The notes under the pieces: generated by a model
The model's database searches: none
What the model was told of the DNA's origin: nothing
What the model saw: only the letters and a program-made list of their open reading frames with translations
Assembly (NCBI GenBank): GCA_030761205.1
Contig: JAULJL010000021.1
Coordinates: 13,683,160 to 13,747,159 of the forward strand
Reading direction: 5' to 3'
DNA: 64,000 nucleotides
Origin: Fremontodendron californicum
Taxonomy: Eukaryota; Streptophyta; Magnoliopsida; Malvales; Malvaceae
Program-made: the position numbers and the translations under genes
In this document: positions 1 to 11,173 of the stretch, one piece after another
How positions within the stretch are numbered: position 1 is the stretch's first letter
How the letters are laid out: each line of letters starts with the position of its first letter

Positions 1-1120
1 ATTCTTTGTAGTTTTTCACGTTTGAATGAAATAGAATTAAAATAAAATGAAATAGTTACTGATAAAAGATGAGATTAAACTTTTTAGTTAAAAGTGTCGG
101 TTTATTAGGATCCAACCCAGTTACAGTAACCTGATTCAACATAATTTTGTGTAGCTTTTTTTACTATACTTTGAACTTAGGTCACAATTGGTTTATTGAA
201 TGAAATAGAATTGGAATGAAATAGTTATTTTGTAGTAATAAATAGAGCTGGAATTAGACATGTTCATAGACCGATTGGGATCGAGACTCGATTTTTTTTT
301 CTCTTACTCAAGTTCGGATCGGACTGACTCAAATAAAAAACACCCATGTCCAGGCCCGATCCAGTTCGAACCAGTCGAATAATCCGATTCTTGAACAATT
401 CTAAATGAAATAGAGTGAAATAGTTATGTAATTTGATTGATGAAATGAAATAACTATTACCACATTATTTTTGTATTTGTTTGGCATGAATAATATATGA
501 AACGTCAAATCAAAATATAATACAAAATGGTGGTAAAAAATTACCTAAAAATTACACCTAATTTTTTGTTCCCTCTTTTTCCTTACTTTTTCCGCATCCT
601 CATTCCTAAACGACTTAAGCTTCCCAAATCCTCCTTTTTAAACGACATAAGCTTTGACTTCATCGTGTTGAAGAGGTCTTCCTGATGAAAGTAAGTTCTT
701 TTTTGATATTTAAGATTGTCAGTTTGATTCCTGATCACTGAAATTAAGATTCAATTATATATGAGATAAAAATACTTATATAATAATAATTGAGAAAAAA
801 AAATAAACATAACATATATCAATTAAAGCTGTCCAAAGATTGAATTATCATGTCAATTCTCCCATGTGAGATTAACATTTGAGGATAATTTTGGTTAAAG
901 ATAATTACTCTATATATATATAACTCCGAAAGAAATTTGTATGTGGCCTAAAATTTTTAAACAAATCCCTAATTTTAGTGGTTTCCGAATCTCTTCTAAA
1001 ATTTAAATATACTCCTTAGTAATACACTGAAATCTTTTTGTTTAAATATTTTTTTATGTTTACTAAACATCATTCAATTTAATAACAATCAAGATGCATC
1101 ACAAAATGTATGAAAGAAGG
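1..1120. repeat. Flanking repeat segment R1 of the tandem array
   Basis: AT-rich non-coding segment whose parts recur near 13036-13790 (R2), 41380-42458 (R3), 54370-55120 (R4) and 58930-60150 (R5). The shared core starts with text such as CAATAACCTGATTCAACA and includes the block around GTTGAAGAGGTCTTCCTG. The left half of R1 matches R2 and R4 (it has the 160-bp MITE); its right half matches R3 and R5, so it looks mosaic. No gene seen. Confidence 0.75.
248..407. mobile_element. 160-bp hAT-like MITE (MITE-1) in R1
   Basis: The insert is flanked by perfect 8-bp duplications AAATAGAG (240-247 and 408-415). The related segment R3 has the single uninterrupted site AATAAATAGAGTGAAATAG, a natural empty site. 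The ends form an imperfect inverted repeat (TTAGACATGTTCA against TTAGAATTGTTCA read inward). Non-coding. The 8-bp target duplication suggests the hAT superfamily. Confidence 0.75.
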
Positions 1121-2210
1121 TATGAAACAACCAAATGTCATAAAAGAGATAACAAGAATTTATTGCAATAATGTTTTAGATAACAGAGGTGAATATCAAG
1201 GATACAAGAAACAAATGTAGAGTTGTAGGTTGTAGATGCCCCAGATGCGGAATATTTTGGACCCTTCCTTCTTCAATTCATCTGAATTTTATCTTGAATG
1301 AGCAATTTACTTGGGTAATCTCTCGGCTTCCGTAGTTGCATCAGACTGAGTTTTTCCCCTTTCTTTTGATTTTCTGATACTTTCTCCCCCTTTACACGGA
1401 GCATTGATTCAATCCTTAATTAGTACTTGAGCCGCCCTTTGCGGGTTTTCAACCCAAGTGTCCCCTATTCGGTATTAAGTCGCCCTTTGCGGGTTTTCGG
1501 CTTAAACCTCTCCTTTTACCTTATTTTTTCATTCTCATTTTTTTTTGTGTGTTCTACCATGCATCTGAGAATTCTAATGCTTCCAAGGTAAAAATGTCAA
1601 TTCAAAAGATGGGATGAATTCTGAGAAAAACTCTTCAAATTAAATATCCATGCTTGATCAAAATAGAGTTCTAAAAGCACGTAATGTAGGCCAAGGTTCA
1701 GGTTTAGAAAGAAAGGGTAAATAGGCCCAAAATGTGTTTAAGGGTGATTGGATCAAGGATCATTTCATGAAGAGGATTCATTCTTGAAACATTCCTCTTT
1801 TTTGGACTTTCTTCTTTTTTGGAATTTGTTTCTTTCATTCTTGGCTTTCATTTGACATTCTTTGATTTCACACTTTTTTTTTTTCGATGGCTATTTTCAC
1901 CATGATTTTTGGGAGGTTATTTTTTCTCGCATCTGCCCTCCAGTGTAGAGGGTGATCCTTGATCAAGGTTCAAAGAAAGAAAGAATTCCTAAGGCTCAAA
2001 AGGGTGACTAGGGATAATTTCTTCTTAGTGGAAGGAGTATGAAAGATGGCCATTCATCATATCAAGCACGAATATTCTCATTGAAAAGCAATCCTCAGGG
2101 GAAATAAATATATAGAATTTTCATTTTTACATTTGGAATCATTCGAATTTCCATGTGCACAGTATCACACTTTTCTTTTTTCTTTTTTTTTTTTTTATTC
2201 TTTTGCTTCT
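1121..2210 (-). other. 3' untranslated region of C1
   Basis: Non-coding tail downstream of the integrase remnant. It has the duplicated phrase CGCCCTTTGCGGGTTTTC (near 1434 and 1481) and repeats of TGATCAAGG near 1748 and 1951. The LTR expected at its left end is missing; homology with copy C2 simply stops at 1121, where R1 begins. Confidence 0.6.
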
Positions 2211-2393
2211 TCAAGCATAGTACTTCTTCAATTCGTCAGCATTCACGGGATTTCTCAAGTCATCCCCGTCCATCCGAGTTAGAATCAATGCTCCTCTAGA
2301 AAAAACTCTCTTTACCACATAGGGCCCTTCCCAATTTGGAGCCCATTTCCTTTGTGGATCCTTCACTATAGGGAGAACTTTTCTTAGTACCAA
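2211..2393 (-). pseudogene. Integrase C-terminal remnant, C1
   Basis: A 60-codon fragment ending in NADELKKYYA. It contains WEGPYVVKRVFSRGALIL, the SH3-like tail that follows the catalytic core in plant Gypsy integrases and contacts DNA. It is separated from the core (2454-2972) by a frame break. The counterpart in C2 (43543-43731) is slightly more degenerate. Confidence 0.75.
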
Positions 2394-2453
2394 CTCTCAT
2401 TCTCAAAGCTGCCTAGGACGAACCTTCTTGTTGTGGGCTCGAATCATCCTTTT

Positions 2454-3581
2454 CTAATACATCTGTCCATGGCAAATTGCTTTCATCATTTTCTCTTTGA
2501 TTAGATTCAACTGTTCATAGCAAGCTTTAACCCACTCTGCCTCTTCTAAACCAACCTCCATCAAAACATGAAGGGAAAGGATTTCAACCTCAATTGGTAA
2601 CACTTCCTCCATTCCATATACAAAAAAAAATGGCGTGGTACCCGTAGACGTGCGGACCGAGGTACGGTATGCGTGAAGAGCAAAAGGCAATATCTCATGC
2701 CAATCTTTGTACACATCGATCATCTTTGCAACAATTTTCTTGATGTTCTTATTGGCTACTTCTACTACCCAATTCATTTTCGGACGATAAGGTGCCAAAT
2801 TATTATGCGTGATCTTGATCTGAGTACACACTTCTTTCATCATCTTATTGCTTAGATTGAGAGCATTGTCTGAAATGATTCTCTCTGGCAACCCATACTG
2901 GCATATAATTTCCTTCTTGACGAATCTGCATACCACTGACTTCGTTACATTAGCATAAGAAGCGGCTTCCACTCACTTTGTGAAGTAATCTATGGCCACT
3001 AGGATAAAACGATGTCCGTTTGAAGCTTTCGGGGTAATAGGCCTGATCATGTCCATTCCCCACATCGAAAATGGCCATGGTGTAGTCATGACATGCAATG
3101 GTGATGAAGGCACATGAATCTTATCTGCATATATCTGACATTTATGGCACTTCTGGGAATAACTAATACAATCTCCTTCCATTGTTAGCCAATAATATCC
3201 TGCCTTCATAATCTGTTTAGCAAGCATGTGACCATTGGCATGATTGCCATATATCCCTTCGTGGACTTCTTCAATGATTCTCCGAGCTTTGGCAAACCCG
3301 ACACACCTCAATAGAACTTGGTCTTTCCCTTTCTTGTAGAGAATCTCACCATCTAAGACAAAACCCATTGCCAATCTTCTCAGAGTCCTCTTATCATTTT
3401 TTGTTACTTGTTCAGGATACCGTTGAGTCTTGATGTATTGCAAGATGTCGTAATACCAAGGGAGGCCATCCGCTTCTTCTTCAATACTCAGGAAATGGGT
3501 AGGAGAATCATATATGCACATCTTTGTTGGCACAACTTCGGCCCTTTCATTTACTTTAAACATTGACGATAAAGTGGCCAA
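2454..3581 (-). pseudogene. Integrase core and zinc-binding domain remnant, C1
   Basis: Two stretches in one frame split by a TGA at 2973-2975. The upstream part (3581-2973) has the HHCC-type region (HKCQIYADKIH) and the first catalytic Asp region WGMDMIRPI. The downstream part (2972-2454) has the second Asp in IISDNALNLS and the catalytic Glu in VVEVANKNIKK. The same TGA is present in C2, where most Gypsy integrases have Trp after FTK, so this lesion predates the duplication. Integrase would insert the cDNA copy into the genome; this one is dead. Confidence 0.85.
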
Positions 3582-3786
3582 TTGCCATTTGATTTTCTTC
3601 TCGAGGGAAGTAGTTGAAACTCACTTCTTCGAATTCCTCTATCAAACTCAGTATGAGCTCTCGGTATCGGATTAACTTTGCATCTCGAGTTTCCCATTCT
3701 CCCTGTAGTTGGTATATCACTAGGGCTGAATCTCCGAAAACTTCCAATGTTTTGATCTTTCTGTCTACGGCAGCACGAAGGCCCAT
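3556..3786 (-). pseudogene. Second (archaeal-type) RNase H remnant, C1
   Basis: Contains RKIKTLEVFGDSALVIYQL and FNYFPREENQMA, typical of the extra RNase H domain of Tat-lineage Gypsy elements. It is frame-shifted relative to the integrase ORF that starts at 3581, with which it overlaps. The N-terminal part of the domain is disrupted near 3790-3960 by a local duplication of the phrase around TCTTCCTCTAGGGATAT (compare 3793 and 3885). C2 keeps a longer version at 44787-45236. Confidence 0.75.
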
Positions 3787-4038
3787 AATAATCTTCCTCT
3801 AGGGATTATTATCTTCCAATGTTTTGATCTTAGCTGTATTGTTTGTACAATCAAAATCCAATCTGGCAGTGAAAGGATAATAATCTTCCTCTAGGGATAT
3901 GAGCATTGCGCCGATCTCGTGCCCCATGGAATTAGATGCGCCATCAAGGTACATTTTTCATATTTTTTTCTTAGGGGGAATCTCATCTTTTTGCGAGACA
4001 CATTTCAAGTCTTCATCAGGGAAATCAAAGTTCAAAGG

Positions 4039-4236
4039 CTAATAATTTTCAACCGCCCGACTTGCTAAGAACTCGGTTACTGTGCAGCCCTTTATAGCTT
4101 TCTCACTCACATACACAATGTCATACTCTGACAACAAAACTTTCCATCTTGCCATTCTTCCTGACAGGGAGGGTATTTCCAACATATACTTGATGAGATC
4201 TAGCTTAGCAATCAACCACGTCGTGTGGTATAACAT
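4039..4236 (-). pseudogene. First RNase H C-terminal remnant, C1
   Basis: Fragment with MLYHTTWLIAKLDLIKYMLE and ARWKVLLSEYDIVYV, the conserved end of the RNase H domain that follows RT in Gypsy elements. Gypsy RNase H degrades the RNA strand of the RNA-DNA hybrid during reverse transcription. The fragment is bounded by stops. The C2 equivalent is 45200-45544. Confidence 0.7.
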
Positions 4237-4344
4237 GTATTGTCTAAGCCTTCGAGCAGTCTAAGCTAAGGCACAACAAAGCTTTTCTACCGATGAATAC
4301 TTTAGCTCATACTCTGTGAACTTCTTGCTGAGATTATAAATTGC

Positions 4345-5200
4345 TCATTCTTTCTTCCCAGTCTCATCATGCTGCCCCAATACACAGTCTATAGATCTCT
4401 CAAATACTGATAAATACAGTATCATTGGTTTCTCCGGAACAGGCGACATTAGCACTGGTGGGCTGGATAGATAGTTCTTAACTTTATCAAAGGCAATCTG
4501 ACACCCTTCATCCCATTCTCCTGGATCACGCTTCCAAAGTAGCTTAAATATTAGATCACGTTTGTCGGTTAGCTGAGAAATAAACCGAGCAATGTCATTC
4601 AATCTTCTTAGAAAGCTTCTCATTTCCTTTTGAGTACGAGGCTGTGGCAAGTTCTGGATGGCCTTTACTTTGTCTGGATCAATCTTGATTCCACTCTTAC
4701 TGACAACAAAACCTAACAACTTCCCCGAAGTGACTTTTAAAGTGTATTTTGCCGGGTTTAGTTTGAGTTGAAACTTTTTTAATCTTTCGAAAAGCTTCTT
4801 AAGATTCGCAACCTGCTCATCTTCTCTTTGTGACTTTGCGATCATGTCATCAACATAAACTTAGATCCCTTTATGCATCATATCATGAAATAAAGTTACC
4901 ATGGCTCTCTGGTATGTTGCCCTGGCATTTTTCAATCCAAACGACATCACCTTATAGCAAAATGTTCCCCAAATCATCACTAACGTGGTTTTCTCCATAT
5001 CCTCCGATGCCATCTTAATCTAATTGTACCCTGAGAATCCATCCATGAAGAAAAACATAAAGCTCTTTGCCGTATTATCCACCAAGGTATCAATGTGAGA
5101 CAAAGGGAAATTATCTTTAGGACTGGCCCTATTCAGATCCCAGGAATCAACACACATCCGTACTTTGCCATCCTTCTTCAGAATTGGGACAATATTCGTT
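4345..5200 (-). pseudogene. Reverse transcriptase remnant, C1
   Basis: RT coding region broken by stops. The longest open part (4845-4345) starts just after the YVDD catalytic box and continues with GKLLGFVVSKSGIKIDPDKV and the thumb/connection region FLRRLNDIARFIS. A TAA at 4861-4863 sits two codons before YVDD, where C2 has a Glu codon. The palm region N-terminal to YVDD (about 5200-4870) is readable but has further stops. No functional polymerase can come from this copy. Confidence 0.8.
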
Positions 5201-5202
5201 AC

Positions 5203-5784
5203 CTATTGTGGATATTTTTCCACTTTTAAGAACTCGACGTCGAACTGCTTTTTCACCTCTTCTTTCACCTTTAACAGCATGTCAGGCCTTATTCTTCTCA
5301 ATTTCTGCTGAGTTGGCTTGCAATCTGGCTTTAGAGGGAGCTTGTGAACCACAATATCGGGATCCAACCTTGGCATGCCTTGGTATGACCATGCAAATAC
5401 ATCGACATATTCTCGGAGTAAGGCTATCAGTTCACACTTTTTTGATGCTGACACTGAGGTCCCAAATTTGACCTCCTTTATTTCTTCTCTACTTCCCAGG
5501 TTTACCATTTCTAACGGCTCCTTATGAGGCAAAACTTGCTTCTCCTCTTGTTCTATTATTCTTAATAAATCCGGGGGAAGATCATAATCTTTGACATTTT
5601 CGTTGACGTTGAAATCACCCGTGCAAATGGGTTTTTCAAAATCAATTTCAAAATTATTCACAGGATGGTCCTCATATTCCGCGTTTGTACACCTGTAAAT
5701 AGGTGAGGAAGAAACAATATAGGAAGGCATATAGGCCAAGGAAGAAAATGAAATAACAAAAATGAAAGAATATAGACACATCAA
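5203..5784 (-). pseudogene. Linker between protease and RT, C1
   Basis: A 193-codon open stretch with YVDVFAWSYQGMPRLDPDIV followed by HKLPLKPDCKPTQQKLRR, the conserved lead-in to Gypsy RT. It ends at a stop near VEKYPQ, where RT should continue. The N-terminal part is probably not translated from this ATG. C2 has the same block at 46511-47038. Confidence 0.7.
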
Positions 5785-6100
5785 TATTAAGAAAATGCAT
5801 CGTGATTTTTATTTATTAAGTGAAGAGTTTTAAACATAAGACCATACAGAAAGATTCTTAATGTCCTTGGGTAGAGACAATTAAGATTGTTTCAGAGTAT
5901 TACTCTGGAGTAGACCTAAAAACTATAGGAAGCTCGGTCGCACTCCAGTTTGTTAAATCATAGCCCGGTGGACATGGGCTCACAATGCAACTTGCATTTC
6001 TATTTCCCATTCTTTCTTCCCCGGCCATACAGATTACCATGTCTTGCATCTGTTATTCCTTGCTCATGTAGAACTTCTCAAAGGCTTGTTCTATCATTAC

Positions 6101-6576
6101 TTACACATCATCGGAATCCTTTTCCCCAAACTCAAAACCAGCCGAACGGAAAATGTGAGGGATTGGTGGGAAAGTCACGGGCTCCCACTCCATATCCACA
6201 CCCGAGATATGGGCTATCCTCATCTTTCGGTTTTTCTCCATTTGTTTTCTATTTTCGTGAGCTTTTGGGAGATATCCGAGACCGAATCGATCTTTTTTCC
6301 CGGTTATCCCTTGGAGATATTTTCCTAGTCCTTTTCTTGCTCTGCAGCCTTTCCCTACTGTCGTTCTCACCCCAACTTGGTATTCTTGGATAGTTTCGGC
6401 TTTGGAATCTTATGTCCTTCAGTGATGAACACAGCATTAACGAATTCTAGTGACCTGAATGAGCATTCTACAATATCCTCATTTGGTTCTATGTAGAGGG
6501 AGTCAGTGGACGCAAAGGTTATGATGTCCTCCTCTCCCAATTCGCTGACTAGACGCCCTTCCATTAGAAACTTCAA
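6101..6576 (-). pseudogene. G-patch region remnant, C1
   Basis: Two overlapping frames (6576-6367 and 6370-6101) cover a region ending in GCRARKGLGKYLQG, a glycine-rich G-patch-like motif found between protease and RT in several Tat-type elements; such motifs usually bind RNA. A frameshift near 6370 splits it in C1. In C2 (47483-47947) the block is open in one frame, so the frameshift is specific to C1. Confidence 0.65.
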
Positions 6577-7415
6577 TTTCTGGTGGAGAGATGATGGTAC
6601 TGCCTAGCCGAATGGATCCATGACCTTCCCAATAAACAGTTGTAAGATGGGGTAATGTCCATAACTTGGAAATCAACTTTATAGGTATAGGGACCTGTCT
6701 CAAGTGGGACTTCAATGGATCCCATCACTTTTCGTCGGGTGCCATCAAAAGCTCTGACTATAGTGTGGCTTGGTAGCATGTAGGACATGTTGACCGACAG
6801 TTTAGACAAGGTCGCCAAGGGCATCACATTTAAAGAAGAACCATTATCTAGGAGCACTCGTGGTAGAATGTGTCTTTTGTAAGTAGTCGTGATATGAAGG
6901 GCTTTAGTAGATCCTACACCGTTGGGTGGTATCTCATCATAACTGAAGAAAATGTGATCATCTGCTGTGATGTTCCCTACCAACCGTTCTAACTTCTCCG
7001 TTGATATGTTGTCGGCCACATATGCTTGATTCAAAATCCTTAGCAAGGCATTTCTATACGGCTCTGACTTTAGCAACAGTGAAAGGATCAAAATCCTTGC
7101 TGGTTGACGGTGCAGTTGTTCTACCATATTGTACTCGCTGTGTTTTATAAACTTCAAGAATTTGCAAGCCTCTTTCTCATTAACCGACTCTTTCATCTTG
7201 TTATCCGAGGTTGAATTTTTTTCCATTCCCTTTGATTGATCCATCTCTGTATGGATCGGTTCTGCTATTCTTTTACCTTTGTCAAATCCCCCAACCTTTT
7301 CCATGGGACTTTGTTCAACGATTTCAGGGACATAACATCTGCCACTACGAGCTAGATGTCCTACACCTGTTATATCGGTTGCTATTTGCTGACTTGAAGA
7401 GCCCGACGTTACCAT
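6573..7415 (-). pseudogene. Aspartic protease remnant, C1
   Basis: A 280-codon open frame. The protease signature is LLDNGSSLNVMPLATL (D-[NST]-G type active-site box), followed by VDFQVMDITPSYNCLLGRSW, the second conserved strand and GR motif of retrotransposon proteases. The upstream half has AYVADNISTEKLERLVGNI and is a gag-protease linker. The enzyme would process the Gag-Pol polyprotein. The active-site Thr/Ser is Asn here in both copies. Open, but isolated from gag and RT. Confidence 0.8.
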
Positions 7416-7583
7416 ACTGCAATCGTATCTTCAAGTATGGGAAAGAAGATGGTAACTCTATTATCAACTTTGGCATGGTTTCTTCATCAACCGGGATAGC
7501 CTTTTCTTTCGGCTCATCATAATAGATAACCAAAAGTCTGCCCACCCATAACTAGCTGTATTCTCAGTAGTATCTACCTATTC

Positions 7584-8604
7584 CTATGTTTCTTCATAGA
7601 ATTGAGCCTCACCCTTATCCATCATTTTCTGAACCTTGGCTAAGAAACTTTCGCACTCCTGTATAGTGTGACCCTCACATCTGTGAAATGGACAAAAATC
7701 CTCTGTCTTCCTCGCAACCATTTTCAAACTGGATTCATTCTGAACAAACCCATCCTTGACCATTTCAAACCATACTTTTATCATTGGCGTCTTCACCTCA
7801 CTGATATCCCTTTTTATCCTACCAACTTCCCTTGACAAAACAGCATTCACCTTGGCCTCTGCGTGATTGGGTAGTAGATTACCCGCAACATAAGGCCCGT
7901 TCTTAGATCCAAACTTTATGACCCTAGTATCAACCAAGCTTTGGACTTTTCGTTTAAAAGCGATGCAGTCCTTGGTTGAATGCGCAGTTAGCATTTGCGT
8001 TATACCATTTGGGATACATTGGTTTCAAGGGTTGAAGGTATACTGGTGCAACGAGCTGTCTCTGTAACAGTTTAGGGTATAAATCACCATAGATTGTAGA
8101 AATAGGATCAAATTGAAGTTTTTGATTATTCCTCGGTGCTCTTTGGTCATTGTGAATAATATTCTGGGTGTTTGGTACGGTGTTTTGGGGAATGGCTATT
8201 TACGGGGATATGCCAGTTGGGTATGGTTGTTGCGGTACGAATGTGTAGGGAAAAGGCTTTTGGGTAAGGTGGTTCACGGTAGTGTAGTTGGGATTGTATG
8301 CCGGGTAGGGTGTATATGGTGCAGGAGGTGTATAAGGACGGTGATTATAACTGACTGCATGAGTTTCCCCTTCTTTCTTTTTGGCGAGGATTGTGTTCTT
8401 TGGAGTAGCAGATTCTCCACCTTCCATCTTCCTACTCTTAATGGCGTCTTCTATCATTTCACCGGATATGACCATATTCGCAAAATCCTTAGTGGCACTA
8501 CCCACCAACTTATCATAGTACGGTGTCTTTAAAGTGTTGATGAAAATAACCGTAGTTTCTTTACTGGTCAGAGGGGTTGCACCTGAATGACCAAATCTCT
8601 CCAC
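7584..8604 (-). pseudogene. Second gag module, C-terminal parts, C1
   Basis: Two open pieces (8604-8200 and 7994-7584). The first has the Pro/Tyr-rich run YTPPAPYTPYPAYNPNY; the second has AFKRKVQSLVDTRVIKF and CPFHRCEGHTIQECESF, a knuckle-like motif at the end of Tat-type Gag. Between them about 200 bp differ from C2, which keeps CAYHARIQGHSTEDCIAFK in one frame (49067-49777) where C1 has lost part of it near 7985. Structural capsid-type protein, broken. Confidence 0.75.
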
Positions 8605-9480
8605 CTTTAAGAATACTCCTTGAAGCTTTCAGTAGCTTTTTTCTCCATGTTTTGCAAAGTGAGATGGTCATGCACCATATTAGTCACATGCTTGTAATGT
8701 TCCATAAATACTCTGGCCAAATCCATCCAAGAGCGAATCATAGTTCGGGTTAACTGATTATACCAACGGGTTGCAGAACCTGTTAAGCTATATTAGAAGC
8801 TGTAAATGAGTAGCTTTTTATCCTCATCATGTCCCATCATTTTTCGTCAGTACATGGTTAAGTGTGCCGACGGGTTGGTGGTCCCATCATACTTCTCAAA
8901 ATCTGGTACCTTAAACTTAGGGGGAATTACCAGGCCATGCACCAGACTCATTTCCTTGGCATCCAGGCTGTCGAACAATTCTGCACCTTCCAAGCCTTTA
9001 AACTCTCTTCCAAAAACTGATACTTTTTCTGTGATTCAGCAGATTCAATCTTCTTCAATTTGGCCATCTTTGCTTTCTCTTTCTCAGCGAGCTCTTCAAA
9101 ATCCGAAACATCAATAGGATCAGTCGGGTCAGCCCCAATGTTAACATTTTTGGGAGCCTGTTTCTGTGCTTTTGCCATCGGTTGGATATAAACAAAAGGC
9201 ACTGCCCCTATCGGAAGCTCAATTCTAGCATTTTGGGTTGTTTGGCCATTTATTTGCATGGCTTCAGGTCAGCCATCTTGATTTACTACCACTCTTGCTG
9301 CAACTGAATTCTCAACCGGCCCTTTCTGCCTAAGCATGGCATTCATAATTTCCATAAGCTTGGCCATATGCTCTCTCAATTCTTCCTAGGGTTTAGCCAA
9401 TTGCTCTTGTAGTTCTTTCTAAGCCCTTTCCATCCATTCGATACGGGTAGTCTATTCATTCTCCATAATTTTGGCCTGAG
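8605..9480 (-). pseudogene. Second gag module, N-terminal parts, C1
   Basis: The open piece 9259-8948 starts MQINGQTTQNARIELPIG and contains a charged helical stretch (FEELAEKEKAKMAKLKKIE). Downstream in the next frame are remnants of the core recognised in C2 as IPPKFKVPDFEKYDGTTNPS. Upstream, to about 9480, a helical lead-in can be read through stops (EHMAKLMEIMNAMLRQKG), the usual start of this Gag type. This is a different gag from the one at 9786-10329. Confidence 0.65.
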
Positions 9481-9785
9481 ATCTGGTATTATAACCATGG
9501 CCCTGGCAACCTTTTTTGTCCTTCGACCGTAACTGTGGCCCTGGCGACCCTGTTCACTCTAGGGGACTTTATCCGGCAACCTTGATCTTCTGCGATGCGA
9601 ATCAAATCTGGACTGACTTCCGTTATCCTTTTTTGTCTATTTCTCTAGAATCTCTCTTGGCTTTAGGACTGATTTTCCCATTCAGTATTCCTTTCCCCTA
9701 TTTTCATCTCTTCAGTTTCAGCATACCTCTGGGCCTTCTCATAGAGGTTGTACAGCTTTTCAGGCTTTTTATCTATCAAGGCATA

Positions 9786-10329
9786 TCACAGGTACTCATG
9801 ACAAACTCCAAAAACAAAAGCCTGTATGGCCCAGTCATAATGCAGATCCTTGATCTTCATTGTGGCGGAGTTGAATTGCCGGATGTACTCTCTTAGAGAT
9901 TCATTTTCTCTCTGTTTGACTACTAGTTGGCGGGGGTTTTGAAGGTTACTTTGTTTGCGAGAAAGTGGGCGATAAAATCCTGCCCAACTTTTCAAAGTTG
10001 TCAATGGAGTTTGCTGGTAAGGAGTGATACCAAGTTCTAGTGTGCACTCGTAACGTTGTGGGGAACATTCGGCATTTGAGGGTATCGCTTGCTCCAAGCA
10101 AGTCCATATAATTCTTGTACTGAATAAGGTGGTCGACAGGGTCCTTGGTGCCGTAATAAGTCTCTTTAGGAAATTTTACAGACGTAGGCACCTGCTCCTG
10201 CCGAATCTGCACCGTCAAGGAGCTGCTGCCATCACTCATCCATTCTATCTCTTCGCTTCTGTCCTTCATTATTCCATGCACCTCTTTTCTCAAAGCCGCC
10301 ATTTGGGCCTCGACAATTGCATTAGCCAT
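9786..10329 (-). pseudogene. First gag module (retrotransposon gag domain), C1
   Basis: Two overlapping frames (10329-9946 and 10097-9786) contain a Retrotrans_gag domain: DPVDHLIQYKNYMDLLGASD, TRTWYHSLPANSIDNFEKLG, then ENESLREYIRQFNSATMKIK after a frameshift at about 9950. This type is usual in non-autonomous or Tat-type elements. It lies directly behind the 5' LTR region and upstream of the second gag, so the composite carries two unrelated gag cores in the same direction. Confidence 0.75.
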
Positions 10330-10920
10330 CCAGATAGTATTCGTTTCGACTTTTCTATTATGTGGTCGCCCGCCTTCCAGAATCGGAGCTCGCCTCTCAG
10401 GGGATCCATCCTGATCGTTTCCCCGTGTCCTATTGTGCCACCCTGGCGACTTTCTTACGATTACGAGCTACTACTTTCTTCTTGCTGGTTTAGATATTGA
10501 TTCTTTGGAGGTCATTGATTCGTTGAGTAGCTTGGAGTACGGTCTTTTGTTGCTCTACCAATTGTGCCTGGTGTGTTTGTACTTGGTTCATTAATGCTTG
10601 TTGCATTGGGTCTAAGTATGGTAAAGGTCGTGTAAAGGGGGGATTTTTGATGATCCTAAATTTAGGCCACCTATTGTTATTGGGTAGCCAGAGGCTGTAA
10701 ATGTGAATTATGATTGGGGGATGGTAATTCTTGGTTATCTACGGTGGGTCGACATTGGGTGTGAGGGTGACGCTGGCACGTTCCCCAGCCTCGGCCTGGG
10801 GGCCTGTGGGGCGACTGGTGGAGGCTCTCGTGCCCAGGAGTGGGCGACGACCTCGCTGAGTATTTGTGGTAGCTTCATGGACCAGGTCTGGGGTTGTGGA
10901 AAGTATTGGGGAGTGGGCTG
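10330..10920 (-). other. Linker between gag N-terminus and core, C1
   Basis: Low-complexity, proline/glutamine-rich coding-like sequence on the minus strand, interrupted by stops, between the N-terminal Gag piece (10921-11172) and the Gag core. No domain recognised. The homologous stretch in C2 is 51650-52227. Confidence 0.5.
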
Positions 10921-11145
10921 CTAGTAGGTTTTGGTAATAGTTGTGGGGGGATAAGGTTGGTGAAACCAGGGGCTAGGAAATGGGTAGTTTTGGTAATAAT
11001 TTGATGCTAATAAGTGTGGGGACATCCCTGGGGAGGAGAATCCATAACTCCCTGCTGGTGAGGGCAATTGGGGGCTAGTGCCAGGGGCACCAGTGCTTGA
11101 AGCTTCAGCAGGGTTGTTTTGCTGTGATGAAGGTGGTAGAGAGAT
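10921..11145 (-). pseudogene. Gag N-terminal Ser/Pro-rich segment, C1
   Basis: Open frame rich in Ser, Pro and Tyr (SLPPSSQQNNPAEASSTG, LLASNYYQNYPFPSPWFHQP) directly after the primer-binding region. The likely initiator ATG, present in C2 at 52479, is ATC here, so this copy lacks a normal start. Low-complexity N-terminus of the first gag module. Confidence 0.6.
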
Positions 11146-11173
11146 GGCTCTCGTTCCTACAGACGATGCCAAT

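Noticed and set aside
8113..8532. Plus-strand 139-codon ORF also present at 49463-49882
   Set aside because: Reverse shadow of the Pro/Tyr-rich Gag region of the composites on the minus strand.
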